DNA from: Erythrobacter sp. BLCC-B19
GTDB taxonomy: Bacteria; Pseudomonadota; Alphaproteobacteria; Sphingomonadales; Sphingomonadaceae
NCBI RefSeq assembly: GCF_028621955.1
Contig: NZ_CP117516.1
Coordinates: 2,564,001-2,628,000, forward strand
Length of the DNA stretch: 64,000 nt
Direction of reading: 5' to 3'
Part shown: one piece after another, positions 1-6,143 of the stretch
Numbering within the stretch: the first letter of the stretch is position 1
Layout: every line of letters begins with the position of its first letter
Made by a program: the position numbers and the translations under genes
The notes under the pieces: generated by a model
Told to the model about the DNA's origin: nothing
What the model saw: the letters and a program-made list of their open reading frames with translations, nothing else
The model's database searches: none

Positions 1-351
1 GGTGCCGACGCTGAGCATGGGGTCGATGGCAGGCTCGCCCATGGTGACGATCTCGCGCTTCACCCGCACCTTGAGCTTGCCGAATGGCATGTCCGGCGCG
101 CGCGAGAACTTCACGTCGAGCCCGGCGCAGCCCGGCAGCGTGCGGATATGGGTGAGGACGGTCTCAAGCCCCTCTGGCGCGCCGGCAATCGTGCCGTTGA
201 TCCCCTCGCGCGCGAGCAGCAAGGTGCCCTTGATGCCCGCCGCCTCGCACAGGCTCAGCAGCGCAGGCTGGAGCGCATGGGGATCATCAAACCGCGCGAA
301 TTGGTAGAGCGCGGCAACGCTGACGCCCGGCTCAGTTCTTGCGGCAGGCAT
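1..351 (-). CDS. trhO: tRNA uridine(34) hydroxylase TrhO, N-terminal part (runs off window start)
   Basis: Translating the minus strand from the ATG at 351 gives a protein beginning MPAARTEPGVSVAALYQFAR, followed by segments such as GIKGTLLLAREGINGTIAG and MPFGKLKVRVKREIVTMG. These are characteristic of the TrhO/YceA (UPF0176) family. Known members hydroxylate wobble uridine 34 in tRNA; the ferredoxin-like N-terminal domain precedes a rhodanese domain with a catalytic cysteine. Only 117 codons are visible, so the rhodanese domain and the cysteine lie outside the window. The start overlaps the 3' end of the upstream secreted-protein gene by 20 bases, so the two are probably cotranscribed with ilvE and translationally coupled. 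Confidence 0.85.
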   Translation of the reverse strand, partial: MPAARTEPGVSVAALYQFARFDDPHALQPALLSLCEAAGIKGTLLLAREGINGTIAGAPEGLETVLTHIRTLPGCAGLDVKFSRAPDMPFGKLKVRVKREIVTMGEPAIDPMLSVGT

Positions 352-616
352 AAATCCCGCTCATCGCGATTTGCGGCTTGCCGCCCGCCATGGCGATCCC
401 GGTCACGACCGGCTCGCCCTGCGGGGTCGCCGTGCCCTTGTCCTTGCAGGCCTCGGCGGCCTTGGCCTTCAGCAGCGCCTCGCCTTGCGGAAAGGGATTG
501 CCGGGATCCGTTGCTGCGAAGGTGACCGACACTTCGAAGCTGCCGTCATTCTTCCAGATGATCGCAGCGCCCTGATCGAGCATGGCAAGGGCGGCAAGGG
601 TCAGTGATGCGATCAT
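332..616 (-). CDS. small secreted protein of unknown function
   Basis: This 94-residue protein has a short hydrophobic N-terminus (MIASLTLAALAMLDQGAA) that may be a weak signal peptide. It is followed by a compact, largely beta-like sequence with two cysteines, one mid-protein (EACKDKG) and one near the C-terminus (YACRKN), which could form a disulfide outside the cytoplasm. A good Shine-Dalgarno sequence (AGGAGA) precedes the ATG. The gene begins 12 bases after the ilvE stop and overlaps trhO at its end, so it looks like the middle gene of a three-gene operon. I do not recognise the family and assign no function. Confidence 0.7.
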   Translation of the reverse strand: MIASLTLAALAMLDQGAAIIWKNDGSFEVSVTFAATDPGNPFPQGEALLKAKAAEACKDKGTATPQGEPVVTGIAMAGGKPQIAMSGIYACRKN

Positions 617-628
617 GTCCGTGTTCTC

Positions 629-1705
629 CTAGATCCGCGTCACCCAGCCATGGGTATCTGCGATACGGCCGGTCTGGATGCCGACCAGCGTTTCGCGCAA
701 AGCCGCCGTGGTCTGGCCGATGCCGCCTGCGCCGATGGTGAACTCGCCCTCGGCGCCCGCGACCTTTCCGACCGCGGTGACGACCGCCGCTGTGCCGCAG
801 GCCAACACCTCGACCAGATGGCCGCTCGCCGCATCATCGCGCCACTGGTCGATCGAATAGGGCGCTTCGGAGACGGTAAGGCCTTGCTCGCTCAGCAGGG
901 TGATGAGCGAGTTGCGGGTGATGCCGGGCAGGATCGTGCCGGTCAGCGGCGGGGTGATGACGGTGCCATCGGCGAAGACGAAGAACAGGTTCATGCCGCC
1001 CAGCTCTTCGACCCACTTGTGTTCGGCCGCGTCGAGGAACAGCACCTGATCGTGGCCCTTGGCGAAGGCCTGCCCTGTCGGCACGAGGCTGGCGGCGTAG
1101 TTCCCCCCGCACTTGGCCGCACCCGTCCCGCCGGGGGCGGCGCGGGTGTAGTCGGAGATCCAGATGCTCACCGCCTTGGCGCCTGATTTGAAGTAGTTGC
1201 CGGCCGGACTTGCGATGACGATGAACTTGTATTGCTTGGCCGGACGCACCCCGAGGAAGGCCTCGGTCGCGATCATGTAGGGCCGCAGATAGAGCGAGCC
1301 GCCGTCCACCGCCGGATACCAGTTGCCGTCAACCTCAAGCAGCGCGCGGATTGCGCCCAGGAACAGCTCTTCGGGCAGGGCAGGCATGGCGAGCCGCTCG
1401 GCCGAGGCGTTGAAGCGCGCGGCGTTGGCTTCGGGCCGGAACAGCCCGAGCGCGCCATCGGGGTGGCGATAGGCCTTGAGGCCTTCGAAGATCTCCTGCG
1501 CGTAATGCAGCACGCTCGCAGCCGGATCGAGCGCGATGGGCTGGCGCGGGCCGAGGACGGGGTTCTGCCAGCCGCCCAAGGCTTCGTCATAGTCGATCAC
1601 CACCATGTGATCGGTGAACACCGTGCCGAAGCCCGGATCGGCGACCAGGGCTTCACGGGTGGCATCGGGCGTGGGCGAGGGGTGGGGCAGGCGTGTGAGT
1701 TGCAT
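629..1705 (-). CDS. ilvE: branched-chain amino acid aminotransferase
   Basis: A 358-residue fold-type IV PLP enzyme of the long (BCAT type II) branch of the family. It catalyses the last step of isoleucine, leucine and valine synthesis by transferring the amino group from glutamate to the 2-oxo acid. The PLP lysine is K198 in TGAAKCGGNYAASL. The EIFEGLKAYR segment near residue 71 and the EELGGMNLFFV segment match the family, and the length is normal. It is the first gene of a minus-strand operon with a small secreted protein and trhO. Upstream lie a repeat module and a terminator, so it probably has its own promoter between about 1706 and 1760. Confidence 0.95.
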   Translation of the reverse strand: MQLTRLPHPSPTPDATREALVADPGFGTVFTDHMVVIDYDEALGGWQNPVLGPRQPIALDPAASVLHYAQEIFEGLKAYRHPDGALGLFRPEANAARFNASAERLAMPALPEELFLGAIRALLEVDGNWYPAVDGGSLYLRPYMIATEAFLGVRPAKQYKFIVIASPAGNYFKSGAKAVSIWISDYTRAAPGGTGAAKCGGNYAASLVPTGQAFAKGHDQVLFLDAAEHKWVEELGGMNLFFVFADGTVITPPLTGTILPGITRNSLITLLSEQGLTVSEAPYSIDQWRDDAASGHLVEVLACGTAAVVTAVGKVAGAEGEFTIGAGGIGQTTAALRETLVGIQTGRIADTHGWVTRI

Positions 1706-1750
1706 GGATTGCGCCTAATCCTGCGCGGGAGAGAGAGCAAGATTACTCTT

Positions 1751-1873
1751 TGGCGGCGCATCGGTCGCGCAGCGACCGCGAGCGCACGCGCGCGAGCCGC
1801 AGGTGCTCGATCCTGCAAGGATCGAAACGCACCGAGGACGAACCTGCGGAGGCAGGTTCGAAAAACAAAAAAT
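1751..1873 (+). repeat. three-hairpin repeat module, copy M1
   Basis: Read on the plus strand, this segment contains three hairpins. The first is GGTCGC-gca-GCGACC. The second has an outer stem GGTGC/GCACC around an inner GATCC-tgcaa-GGATC. The third is CGAACCTGC-gga-GGCAGGTTCG, followed by an A-rich tail ending in ATG. Copies M2 and M3 (5037-5263) and M4 (22265-22368) share this plan with different stem sequences. The A-rich tail doubles as the T-rich tail of the minus-strand terminator at 1860-1907. I do not know a named family for it. Confidence 0.7.
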
Positions 1874-1907
1874 GAAAAGGGCAGCTTCGCCCGTCGGGAA
1901 GCTGCCC
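1860..1907 (-). terminator. Rho-independent terminator of the small-ORF transcript
   Basis: On the minus strand a perfect 10-bp stem, GGGCAGCTTC paired with GAAGCTGCCC (1879-1907), is followed by a T-rich run, TTTTCATTTTTTGTTTTT. It ends a transcript arriving from the small open reading frame at 1963-2019, so ilvE is probably not simply read through from that promoter. Alternatively it could act as an attenuator for ilvE. Confidence 0.75.
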
Positions 1908-1962
1908 TCAACATGGTCAGCGGCCGGAAGTGCCGCTCACGGTGCCTTACTCAGAAGGATGA

Positions 1963-2019
1963 TTACCGAGTATGCTCCGTAGGGATCTTCACCGACCTCG
2001 CTACTGAACCATGAGACAT
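1963..2019 (-). CDS. 18-codon ORF with an extended Shine-Dalgarno sequence
   Basis: The ATG at 2019 starts MSHGSVARSVKIPTEHTR and stops at TAA (1963-1965). It is preceded by AAAGGAGGTGATCC (about 2021-2034), complementary to the last bases of 16S rRNA over its whole length, at ideal spacing. That is unusually strong for any gene here. The peptide is basic and polar and is not rich in Ile, Leu or Val, so it does not look like a classical ilv attenuator peptide. A stem (AGCGGC/GCCGCT) and then the terminator at 1860-1907 follow. It could be a real small protein, a leader peptide or a translation-linked regulatory RNA; no family was recognised. Confidence 0.5.
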   Translation of the reverse strand: MSHGSVARSVKIPTEHTR

Positions 2020-2135
2020 CGGATCACCTCCTTTCGCGCTTGTGAGCCAGACCCCGCGTTTCACCGGGGGCCGAGAGCCGCGTTCGCCGCTGGCCTCGGG
2101 TGCAATGTGAGTCATTGCGGGGGCACAGGCAAGAC

Positions 2136-2163
2136 TTGAAATAATCTTTTCCGGCGTCATACT
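2136..2163 (+). promoter_or_regulatory. candidate sigma70-type promoter for a very short RNA
   Basis: TTGAAA (2136-2141), a 16-base spacer and CATACT (2158-2163) form a reasonable -35/-10 pair on the plus strand. A terminator follows only about 30-55 bases downstream, with no coding region between, so the expected product is an RNA of roughly 50-60 nucleotides. Confidence 0.4.
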
Positions 2164-2169
2164 CACGCC

Positions 2170-2222
2170 TCGCCGCACAAAGGATGCGGACTGGCCGCCC
2201 GGGGGAAACCTCGGGCGTTTTT
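2170..2222 (+). ncRNA. candidate very small structured RNA ending in a terminator
   Basis: Downstream of the promoter at 2136-2163 are a small hairpin, CCGCA/TGCGG (2173-2189), and then an intrinsic terminator, CGCCCG-loop-CGGGCG followed by TTTTT (2196-2222). No plus-strand gene lies upstream that would need this terminator. The transcript would be divergent from the small-ORF transcript at 1963-2019. I recognise no known RNA family; the call rests only on the promoter, hairpin and terminator arrangement. Confidence 0.35.
2196..2222 (+). terminator. Rho-independent terminator (plus strand)
   Basis: A GC-rich stem, CGCCCG (2196-2201) with CGGGCG (2212-2217) around a GGGGAAACCT-type loop, is followed by five T residues. 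There is no coding gene immediately upstream on this strand. Confidence 0.6.
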
Positions 2223-2294
2223 CGTTTCCGGCGCGGGTGTGGACAGGCTGGGGATGAGCCTGTGGATATTAATGTATGGAATCGGTTTCCCCTT

Positions 2295-2402
2295 CGTCAT
2301 TGCGAGCCGCAGGCGAAGCAATCCATGGACTGCTGTTTCAATTGGGTGCAACGACAGTCCATGGATTGCCGCGTCGCCTCTGCGAGGCTCCTCGCAATGA
2401 CG
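2295..2402. repeat. palindromic repeat, family A (CGTCATTGCGAG...), gene-less copy
   Basis: The left half, CGTCATTGCGAGCCGCAG...AATCCATGGAC (2295-2330), is matched by an inverted right half, GTCCATGGATTGCC...CTCGCAATGACG (2357-2402). Only a short spacer lies between them. The same family bounds the GIY-YIG gene at 8336-8641, and another empty copy lies at 22500-22602. It ends five bases before the stop of the next minus-strand gene. Confidence 0.85.
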
Positions 2403-2406
2403 AGGC

Positions 2407-2964
2407 TCAGCGACAATCCTCGATCACCCGGCTGACCTCGGCATAGCTCGGCAGGTAGAGCGGCGGCTCCCCCTCGACCTCCACGGCAAAGCGCCCCTTG
2501 GAGAGCGCCATCGCATCGAGCAGCGGATCGTTGGCGGGCACGGCGACAGCGGTCATCTGCGCGCCCCCCCGCTGTGCCGCGAGCGCGCGGTCCATCGTTT
2601 CGGTGCGGATGGTCATGGTCAGATTGGGCCGGGCGGGCCTGCCGGTGCGGTTGAACAGAATTTCCGGCCCGTTGGGATAGGTCACGCAGTCGAGGCCGAA
2701 ATACTCCGTGCCATCGGCAAAACTGAACAAGGCGCGCTTGCCGTTGCCCGGTCCGAAGTCCTGATAAGTCCAGGCTCCCGGCGTCAGGGCCGCATCCATC
2801 CACCCCACGCTCGGGCTCACCGGCAGCGGCGTGGCAGGCGCGGGCCGTGTCGGCGTGGGGGCCGGACGGGCGACAGGGGCAGGGGCGGCGGTAGGCGGCT
2901 TTGATGCAGGCACACAGGCCGCCAGCGCGAGCGTAAGGGCGAGGAAGGGCAGACCAGCTTTCAT
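2407..2964 (-). CDS. putative lipoprotein of unknown function
   Basis: The 185-residue product starts with a signal sequence ending in a lipobox, LALAAC, with the lipidated cysteine at residue 17. A proline/alanine-rich linker of about 35 residues follows (PAPVARPAPTPTRPAPATP), as is common for proteins tethered to the outer membrane. The remaining domain of about 130 residues includes WTYQDFGPG, a segment around GLDCVTYPN, and a C-terminal cysteine (VIEDCR) that could pair with the internal one. I do not recognise the domain. The gene stands alone, divergent from the TlyA-type methyltransferase, which starts about 50 bases away. Confidence 0.75.
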   Translation of the reverse strand: MKAGLPFLALTLALAACVPASKPPTAAPAPVARPAPTPTRPAPATPLPVSPSVGWMDAALTPGAWTYQDFGPGNGKRALFSFADGTEYFGLDCVTYPNGPEILFNRTGRPARPNLTMTIRTETMDRALAAQRGGAQMTAVAVPANDPLLDAMALSKGRFAVEVEGEPPLYLPSYAEVSRVIEDCR

Positions 2965-3014
2965 CCCCGCACTTTGCGCGCTAGGGGCCGTGCCTGTCCA
3001 CCCCCGGAAAGCCC

Positions 3015-3779
3015 ATGCCCGACCATCCGCCTCGTCCCCCGAAAGCGCAGAAGCGCCGTGTCGATCAATTGCTGGTCGAGCGCGGGCTGGCTGAAAGCCG
3101 CGCGCGGGCGCAGGCGCTGGTGATGGCGGGGCTGGTGTTTGCCGGCGAGACCAAGATCGACAAGCCGGGCCATCAGCTCGCCGAGGATGCCGCGCTGGAT
3201 GTGCGCGGGCGCGATCATCCCTGGGTCAGCCGGGGCGGGATCAAGCTCGCCCATGCGATCGAGCACTTCGGCCTCGATCCGGCGGGCGCGGTGGCGATGG
3301 ATATCGGATCATCCACCGGCGGGTTCACCGATGTGCTGCTGACCCACGGGGCGAGCCACGTCTTCTGCGTCGATTCCGGCACCAACCAGCTGGCGTGGCG
3401 CTTGCGCGAAGACCCGCGCGTGACGGTGCTCGAACAGCTCTCCGCCCGCCTGCTCACGCCCGAGCATATCAACCGCCCGTGCAACTGGGTGGTGTGCGAT
3501 GCGAGCTTCATCAGCCTCGCCAAGGTTCTGGAGGTGCCGCTGCGCCTCGCCGCGCCCGAATGCCAGCTGGTCGCGCTCATCAAGCCGCAGTTCGAAGTCG
3601 GGCGCGAGGAGGTCGGCAAGGGCGGGGTGGTGCGCGATCCCGCGCTGCACGGCCGCGTGTGCGACGAGGTGCGCGGCTGGATCGAAGGGCTTGGTTGGGA
3701 CGTGCAGGGCATCGCCACCAGCCCGATCACCGGGCCGCAGGGCAATGTCGAATTCCTGATCAGCGCCACCCGCCGATAG
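3015..3779 (+). CDS. tlyA: TlyA family RNA methyltransferase (hemolysin A family)
   Basis: A 254-residue two-domain protein. Residues about 14-75 form an S4 RNA-binding domain (RVDQLLVERGLAESRARAQA), and residues about 75-250 form an FtsJ-like SAM-dependent methyltransferase with the binding loop MDIGSSTGGFTDVLL. TlyA enzymes of other bacteria 2'-O-methylate rRNA cytidines; the exact target here cannot be read from sequence. The lysine in LIKPQFEVG is typical of the family. The length is normal, and the start follows a lipoprotein gene transcribed divergently. Confidence 0.9.
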   Translation: MPDHPPRPPKAQKRRVDQLLVERGLAESRARAQALVMAGLVFAGETKIDKPGHQLAEDAALDVRGRDHPWVSRGGIKLAHAIEHFGLDPAGAVAMDIGSSTGGFTDVLLTHGASHVFCVDSGTNQLAWRLREDPRVTVLEQLSARLLTPEHINRPCNWVVCDASFISLAKVLEVPLRLAAPECQLVALIKPQFEVGREEVGKGGVVRDPALHGRVCDEVRGWIEGLGWDVQGIATSPITGPQGNVEFLISATRR

Positions 3780-3783
3780 CTGA

Positions 3784-3824
3784 CAAAAGAAAAAACCGGC
3801 AGCAACCCGAAGGTTGCCACCGGT
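3784..3824 (-). terminator. Rho-independent terminator, strongest on the minus strand
   Basis: The near-perfect stem ACCGGCAGCAACC-cgaa-GGTTGCCACCGGT (3795-3824) is followed on the minus strand by TTTTTTCTTTT. It ends the small lipoprotein gene at 3878-4075 and may also serve the converging tlyA transcript, although the plus-side T run is weak. Confidence 0.8.
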
Positions 3825-3877
3825 CTTTCGTGTTCCGTTCCCCGATCCGAAGATCGAGGCCGAAAAGCCGTTAAGGC

Positions 3878-4075
3878 TTACTCGGCCGGGGTTTCGGCAG
3901 CCATCGGGGCTTCTTCAGCCGCGGCGGTGGCGTCAGCAGCCGGGGTTTCGGCAGCCATGGGCTCTTCAGCAACGGCGCTGGTGTCGGCTTCGGTGGCAGC
4001 TTCTTCAGCCGGCTTCGAGCAAGCGGCGGTGGCGAGAGCGAGGCCGGCGACGGCGACGAGAGCGATCTTCTTCAT
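3878..4075 (-). CDS. small Ala/Glu-rich lipoprotein
   Basis: The 65-residue product has a basic start (MKKIALVAV), a hydrophobic core and a lipobox-like ATAAC, with the modified cysteine at residue 19. The mature part of about 46 residues is almost entirely Ala, Glu, Pro and Thr and carries an imperfect repeat (EEPMAAETPA and EEAPMAAETPA). It is acidic and predicted disordered. Such short lipoproteins are common in sphingomonads with no assigned function. A Shine-Dalgarno sequence (AAGGGAA) precedes the ATG, and a strong terminator follows the gene, so it is probably a monocistronic, well-expressed unit. Confidence 0.75.
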   Translation of the reverse strand: MKKIALVAVAGLALATAACSKPAEEAATEADTSAVAEEPMAAETPAADATAAAEEAPMAAETPAE

Positions 4076-4427
4076 GGTTCTGTTCCCTTTGGCCCTCGCG
4101 GGCCGATAATGAGCACAAGCGCGTTATTCGTATCTCCCCACCGCCAACGCGCTTTCGAATCACGGCAGGAATGTGGCAGCATCTAGCAGAGGTTTTGGCA
4201 GACCCCAAAGGCTTTCGCGCAGGTCTGCCCAATTTTCACCACAATTTTTCCGGCCGGCGCGGGCAACGCGTGTCAAGGTGGTTCATTGCGGAGCAAGCAG
4301 CGCCATGGTTCTTGCCAGCCGCCATGCGTGATCCGACGGTGCGCTTGGCATTGGCGGGGGGGCTCTGGTAATGGCGCGCTTCCGGCAGTTCCGATAGGAT
4401 CGTCGGCGTGTCGCCCACGGAGAGACC
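4076..4427. other. 352-bp intergenic stretch
   Basis: No gene is seen. It contains the 5' region of the small lipoprotein on the minus strand. On the plus strand there is a terminator-like hairpin, GGCAGACC (4197-4204) with GGTCTGCC (4222-4229) followed by CAATTTT, that has no obvious gene upstream. A weak promoter-like TTGGCA/TAATGG pair and a Shine-Dalgarno sequence (GGAGAGA) occur just before tspO. Confidence 0.5.
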
Positions 4428-4976
4428 ATGAACGTCCTTGCCTCACCTGCGCAATTGCGCGCGAGTTTTTTCCGTTGGGCGCTGTTTACCGTGCCGCTGG
4501 TGTTGCTGATCGGCTTTTCCGCCGGGCAATTGGGCGGGCCGGACACGCCGTGGTTTGCCGGGCTGGTAAAGCCCGCGATCTTCCCGCCGACCATCGCCTT
4601 TCCGATCGCCTGGACGACGCTGTTCGTGCTGATCGGCCTGTCGATGGCGCTGGTGGCAAGCGCCTGGGGCGCGCATGGACGCGGTCTCGCGCTGGCGGTG
4701 TTCGCGGTGCATTTCATTGTCACGCAGGGCTGGACGCTGGTCTTTTTCGGGATGCAGAACATGATCGCCGGGCTGATGGTTCTGGGCTTCGGCATCGCGA
4801 GCCTGCTGATCGCCCTGGCGCTGGTGTGGCGGGTGCGCCGCAGCGCCGGGCTGCTGCTGCTGCCCTATCTGGCGTGGCTGTGCTTTGCGCTGGTGCTCAA
4901 CTACCAGTTCCTCGCCGCAAACCCCGACGGCGGCCCGCAGAACGCCGACGGGGCAGAGATGACGGTGACGTTGTAA
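4428..4976 (+). CDS. tspO: TspO/MBR family membrane protein
   Basis: A 182-residue protein with five hydrophobic segments and family motifs such as FPIAWTTLFVLIGLSMALV, HFIVTQGWTLVFFGMQ and YLAWLCFALVLNYQFL. TspO (bacterial relative of the mitochondrial translocator protein) binds porphyrins. In phototrophic alphaproteobacteria it modulates carotenoid and bacteriochlorophyll gene expression in response to oxygen; whether this strain is phototrophic cannot be told from the window. The product is slightly longer than typical TspO (about 160) because of an N-terminal extension. A good Shine-Dalgarno sequence precedes the ATG, and repeat modules M2/M3 follow immediately. Confidence 0.9.
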   Translation: MNVLASPAQLRASFFRWALFTVPLVLLIGFSAGQLGGPDTPWFAGLVKPAIFPPTIAFPIAWTTLFVLIGLSMALVASAWGAHGRGLALAVFAVHFIVTQGWTLVFFGMQNMIAGLMVLGFGIASLLIALALVWRVRRSAGLLLLPYLAWLCFALVLNYQFLAANPDGGPQNADGAEMTVTL

Positions 4977-5036
4977 GCGGGCAGGGCGAGGCAAAAAGGC
5001 GGCCAACCCGGACGGCTATCAATGCGGTGATCGGAC

Positions 5037-5150
5037 GGCGAAGCCCGTCCGCAAGGCCGACCGGCCGCCCGCAGGCGCTCGATCCTGCAAGGATCGAAAC
5101 AGCGCCGAGGACGAAGGCGCGGATGCGCCTTCGCAAGACAAGAAACACAT
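5037..5150 (+). repeat. three-hairpin repeat module, copy M2
   Basis: The copy begins with a 38-base segment (5037-5074) that recurs perfectly at 5151-5188 and contains a GGCCGACCGGCC hairpin. An outer stem GCGCT/AGCGC encloses GATCC-tgcaa-GGATC. A third hairpin, GAAGGCGC-ggat-GCGCCTTC, precedes an A-rich tail. The stems differ from those of M1 and M3 but still pair. Confidence 0.75.
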
Positions 5151-5263
5151 GGCGAAGCCCGTCCGCAAGGCCGACCGGCCGCCCGCAGCGACGCGATCTT
5201 TAGATCGCATGAGCGAGGAGGGTGCTTGCACTTCGGTGCAAGCACCCCCAAAAAGAAAAAATG
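5151..5263 (+). repeat. three-hairpin repeat module, copy M3 (tandem with M2)
   Basis: After the same 38-base leading segment, the second hairpin is GCGATCT-tt-AGATCGC and the third a long GGGTGCTTGCAC-ttcg-GTGCAAGCACCC. The tail AAAAAGAAAAAATG supplies the apparent ATG of the following ubiK-like gene. Confidence 0.75.
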
Positions 5264-5512
5264 CAAAGCCAGAACCCGATCATCGCCGACCTCGTCAAAC
5301 TTGCCAACTCTGCGGCCGGGACCATGGCCGGCATGACCCGCGAAGCCCGCGAAAGCGCGCGTGAGCGGATGCGGGAGGCCTTTGGCGGCATCGACTTCGT
5401 CAGCCGCGAGGAGTTCGAGACGGTCAAGGCGATGGCCCAGAAGGCCCGCGAACAGGCCGACGCCCTCGAAGCGCGACTCGCCGCGCTGGAAGCCAAATCC
5501 ACCAAGAAGTAA
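5261..5512 (+). CDS. ubiK: UbiK/BMFP family coiled-coil protein
   Basis: An 83-residue protein starting MQSQNPIIADLVKLANSAAG, with a C-terminal coiled coil (about residues 46-79, FETVKAMAQKAREQADALEA). This matches the BMFP/YqiC family, whose E. coli member UbiK is an accessory factor for ubiquinone synthesis and has membrane-fusogenic properties. No Shine-Dalgarno sequence precedes the ATG; the 12 bases upstream are the A-rich tail of repeat M3. An in-frame start further upstream (5222) would read through the repeat and is unlikely. It is followed 18 bases later by recO. Confidence 0.85.
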   Translation: MQSQNPIIADLVKLANSAAGTMAGMTREARESARERMREAFGGIDFVSREEFETVKAMAQKAREQADALEARLAALEAKSTKK

Positions 5513-5530
5513 CGCGCGAGGCGCGCAGCC

Positions 5531-6130
5531 ATGACCCTGCGCGCCTCCGCCATTCTGCTGGCCAGCCGTCCGCAGGGCGAGACGGGGGCGATGGCGCGGC
5601 TGCTGACGGCCGATCAGGGGCTGGTCGCGGCCTATGTCGCAGGCGGGCGCGGGCGCCAGATGCGCGCGGTGATGGTCCCGGGCAACCGGGTTGCGGCGGA
5701 ATTCGCCTGGCGCCCCGGTTCGCAATTGCCCTTCGCCCGGCTGGAGCTGGAACAGTCCCGCGCCGCGCTTATGACCGAGCCGCTTCCTGCCGCCGCGATC
5801 CAGTGGGTCTGCGCACTCACGGCCGCCGTGCTACCCGAACGCCAGCCTTACCCCGCGCTTGCCGAAGCGCTCGACGGGCTGCTTGCCGCGATTGCCGTTG
5901 CCCCATCGGCGCGGGGCTGGGTGGGGGGACTGGCGGCCTTTGAGACGCTGCTGCTGAGCGAGCTCGGCTATGGCGGACAGGCACCGCTTCCGGCTGCGGA
6001 TTGGCCTCAGCAATTGGCCATGCTGGGGATACTCGAACGCCAGCTCTCGACCTACCTGCTTGCAGGCGACAGACGCGATGTTATGGGCGCACGGCGGCTG
6101 CTGACCGAGCGGCTCCAGCGGATCGGGTGA
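5531..6130 (+). CDS. recO: DNA repair protein RecO
   Basis: The N-terminal OB-fold segment [21 protein letters not shown], then [19 protein letters not shown], is typical of RecO. The C-terminal helical part carries [12 protein letters not shown]. RecO works with RecR to load RecA onto SSB-coated single-stranded DNA in gap repair. At 199 residues it is shorter than E. coli RecO (about 240), mostly through a reduced C-terminal region. It lies in a plus-strand run ubiK-recO-leuB with gaps of 13-18 bases, suggesting one operon. Confidence 0.9.
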   Translation: MTLRASAILLASRPQGETGAMARLLTADQGLVAAYVAGGRGRQMRAVMVPGNRVAAEFAWRPGSQLPFARLELEQSRAALMTEPLPAAAIQWVCALTAAVLPERQPYPALAEALDGLLAAIAVAPSARGWVGGLAAFETLLLSELGYGGQAPLPAADWPQQLAMLGILERQLSTYLLAGDRRDVMGARRLLTERLQRIG

Positions 6131-6143
6131 GAGAACCACACGT

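Noticed and set aside
1963-2019. A classical ilv attenuation leader peptide.
   Set aside because: The peptide has no run of Ile, Leu or Val codons, and no alternative antiterminator structure is obvious.
2021-2036. GGATCACCTCCTTTCG on the plus strand looks like the 3' end of 16S rRNA.
   Set aside because: No upstream 16S sequence is present; the match is explained by the extended Shine-Dalgarno sequence of the minus-strand small ORF.
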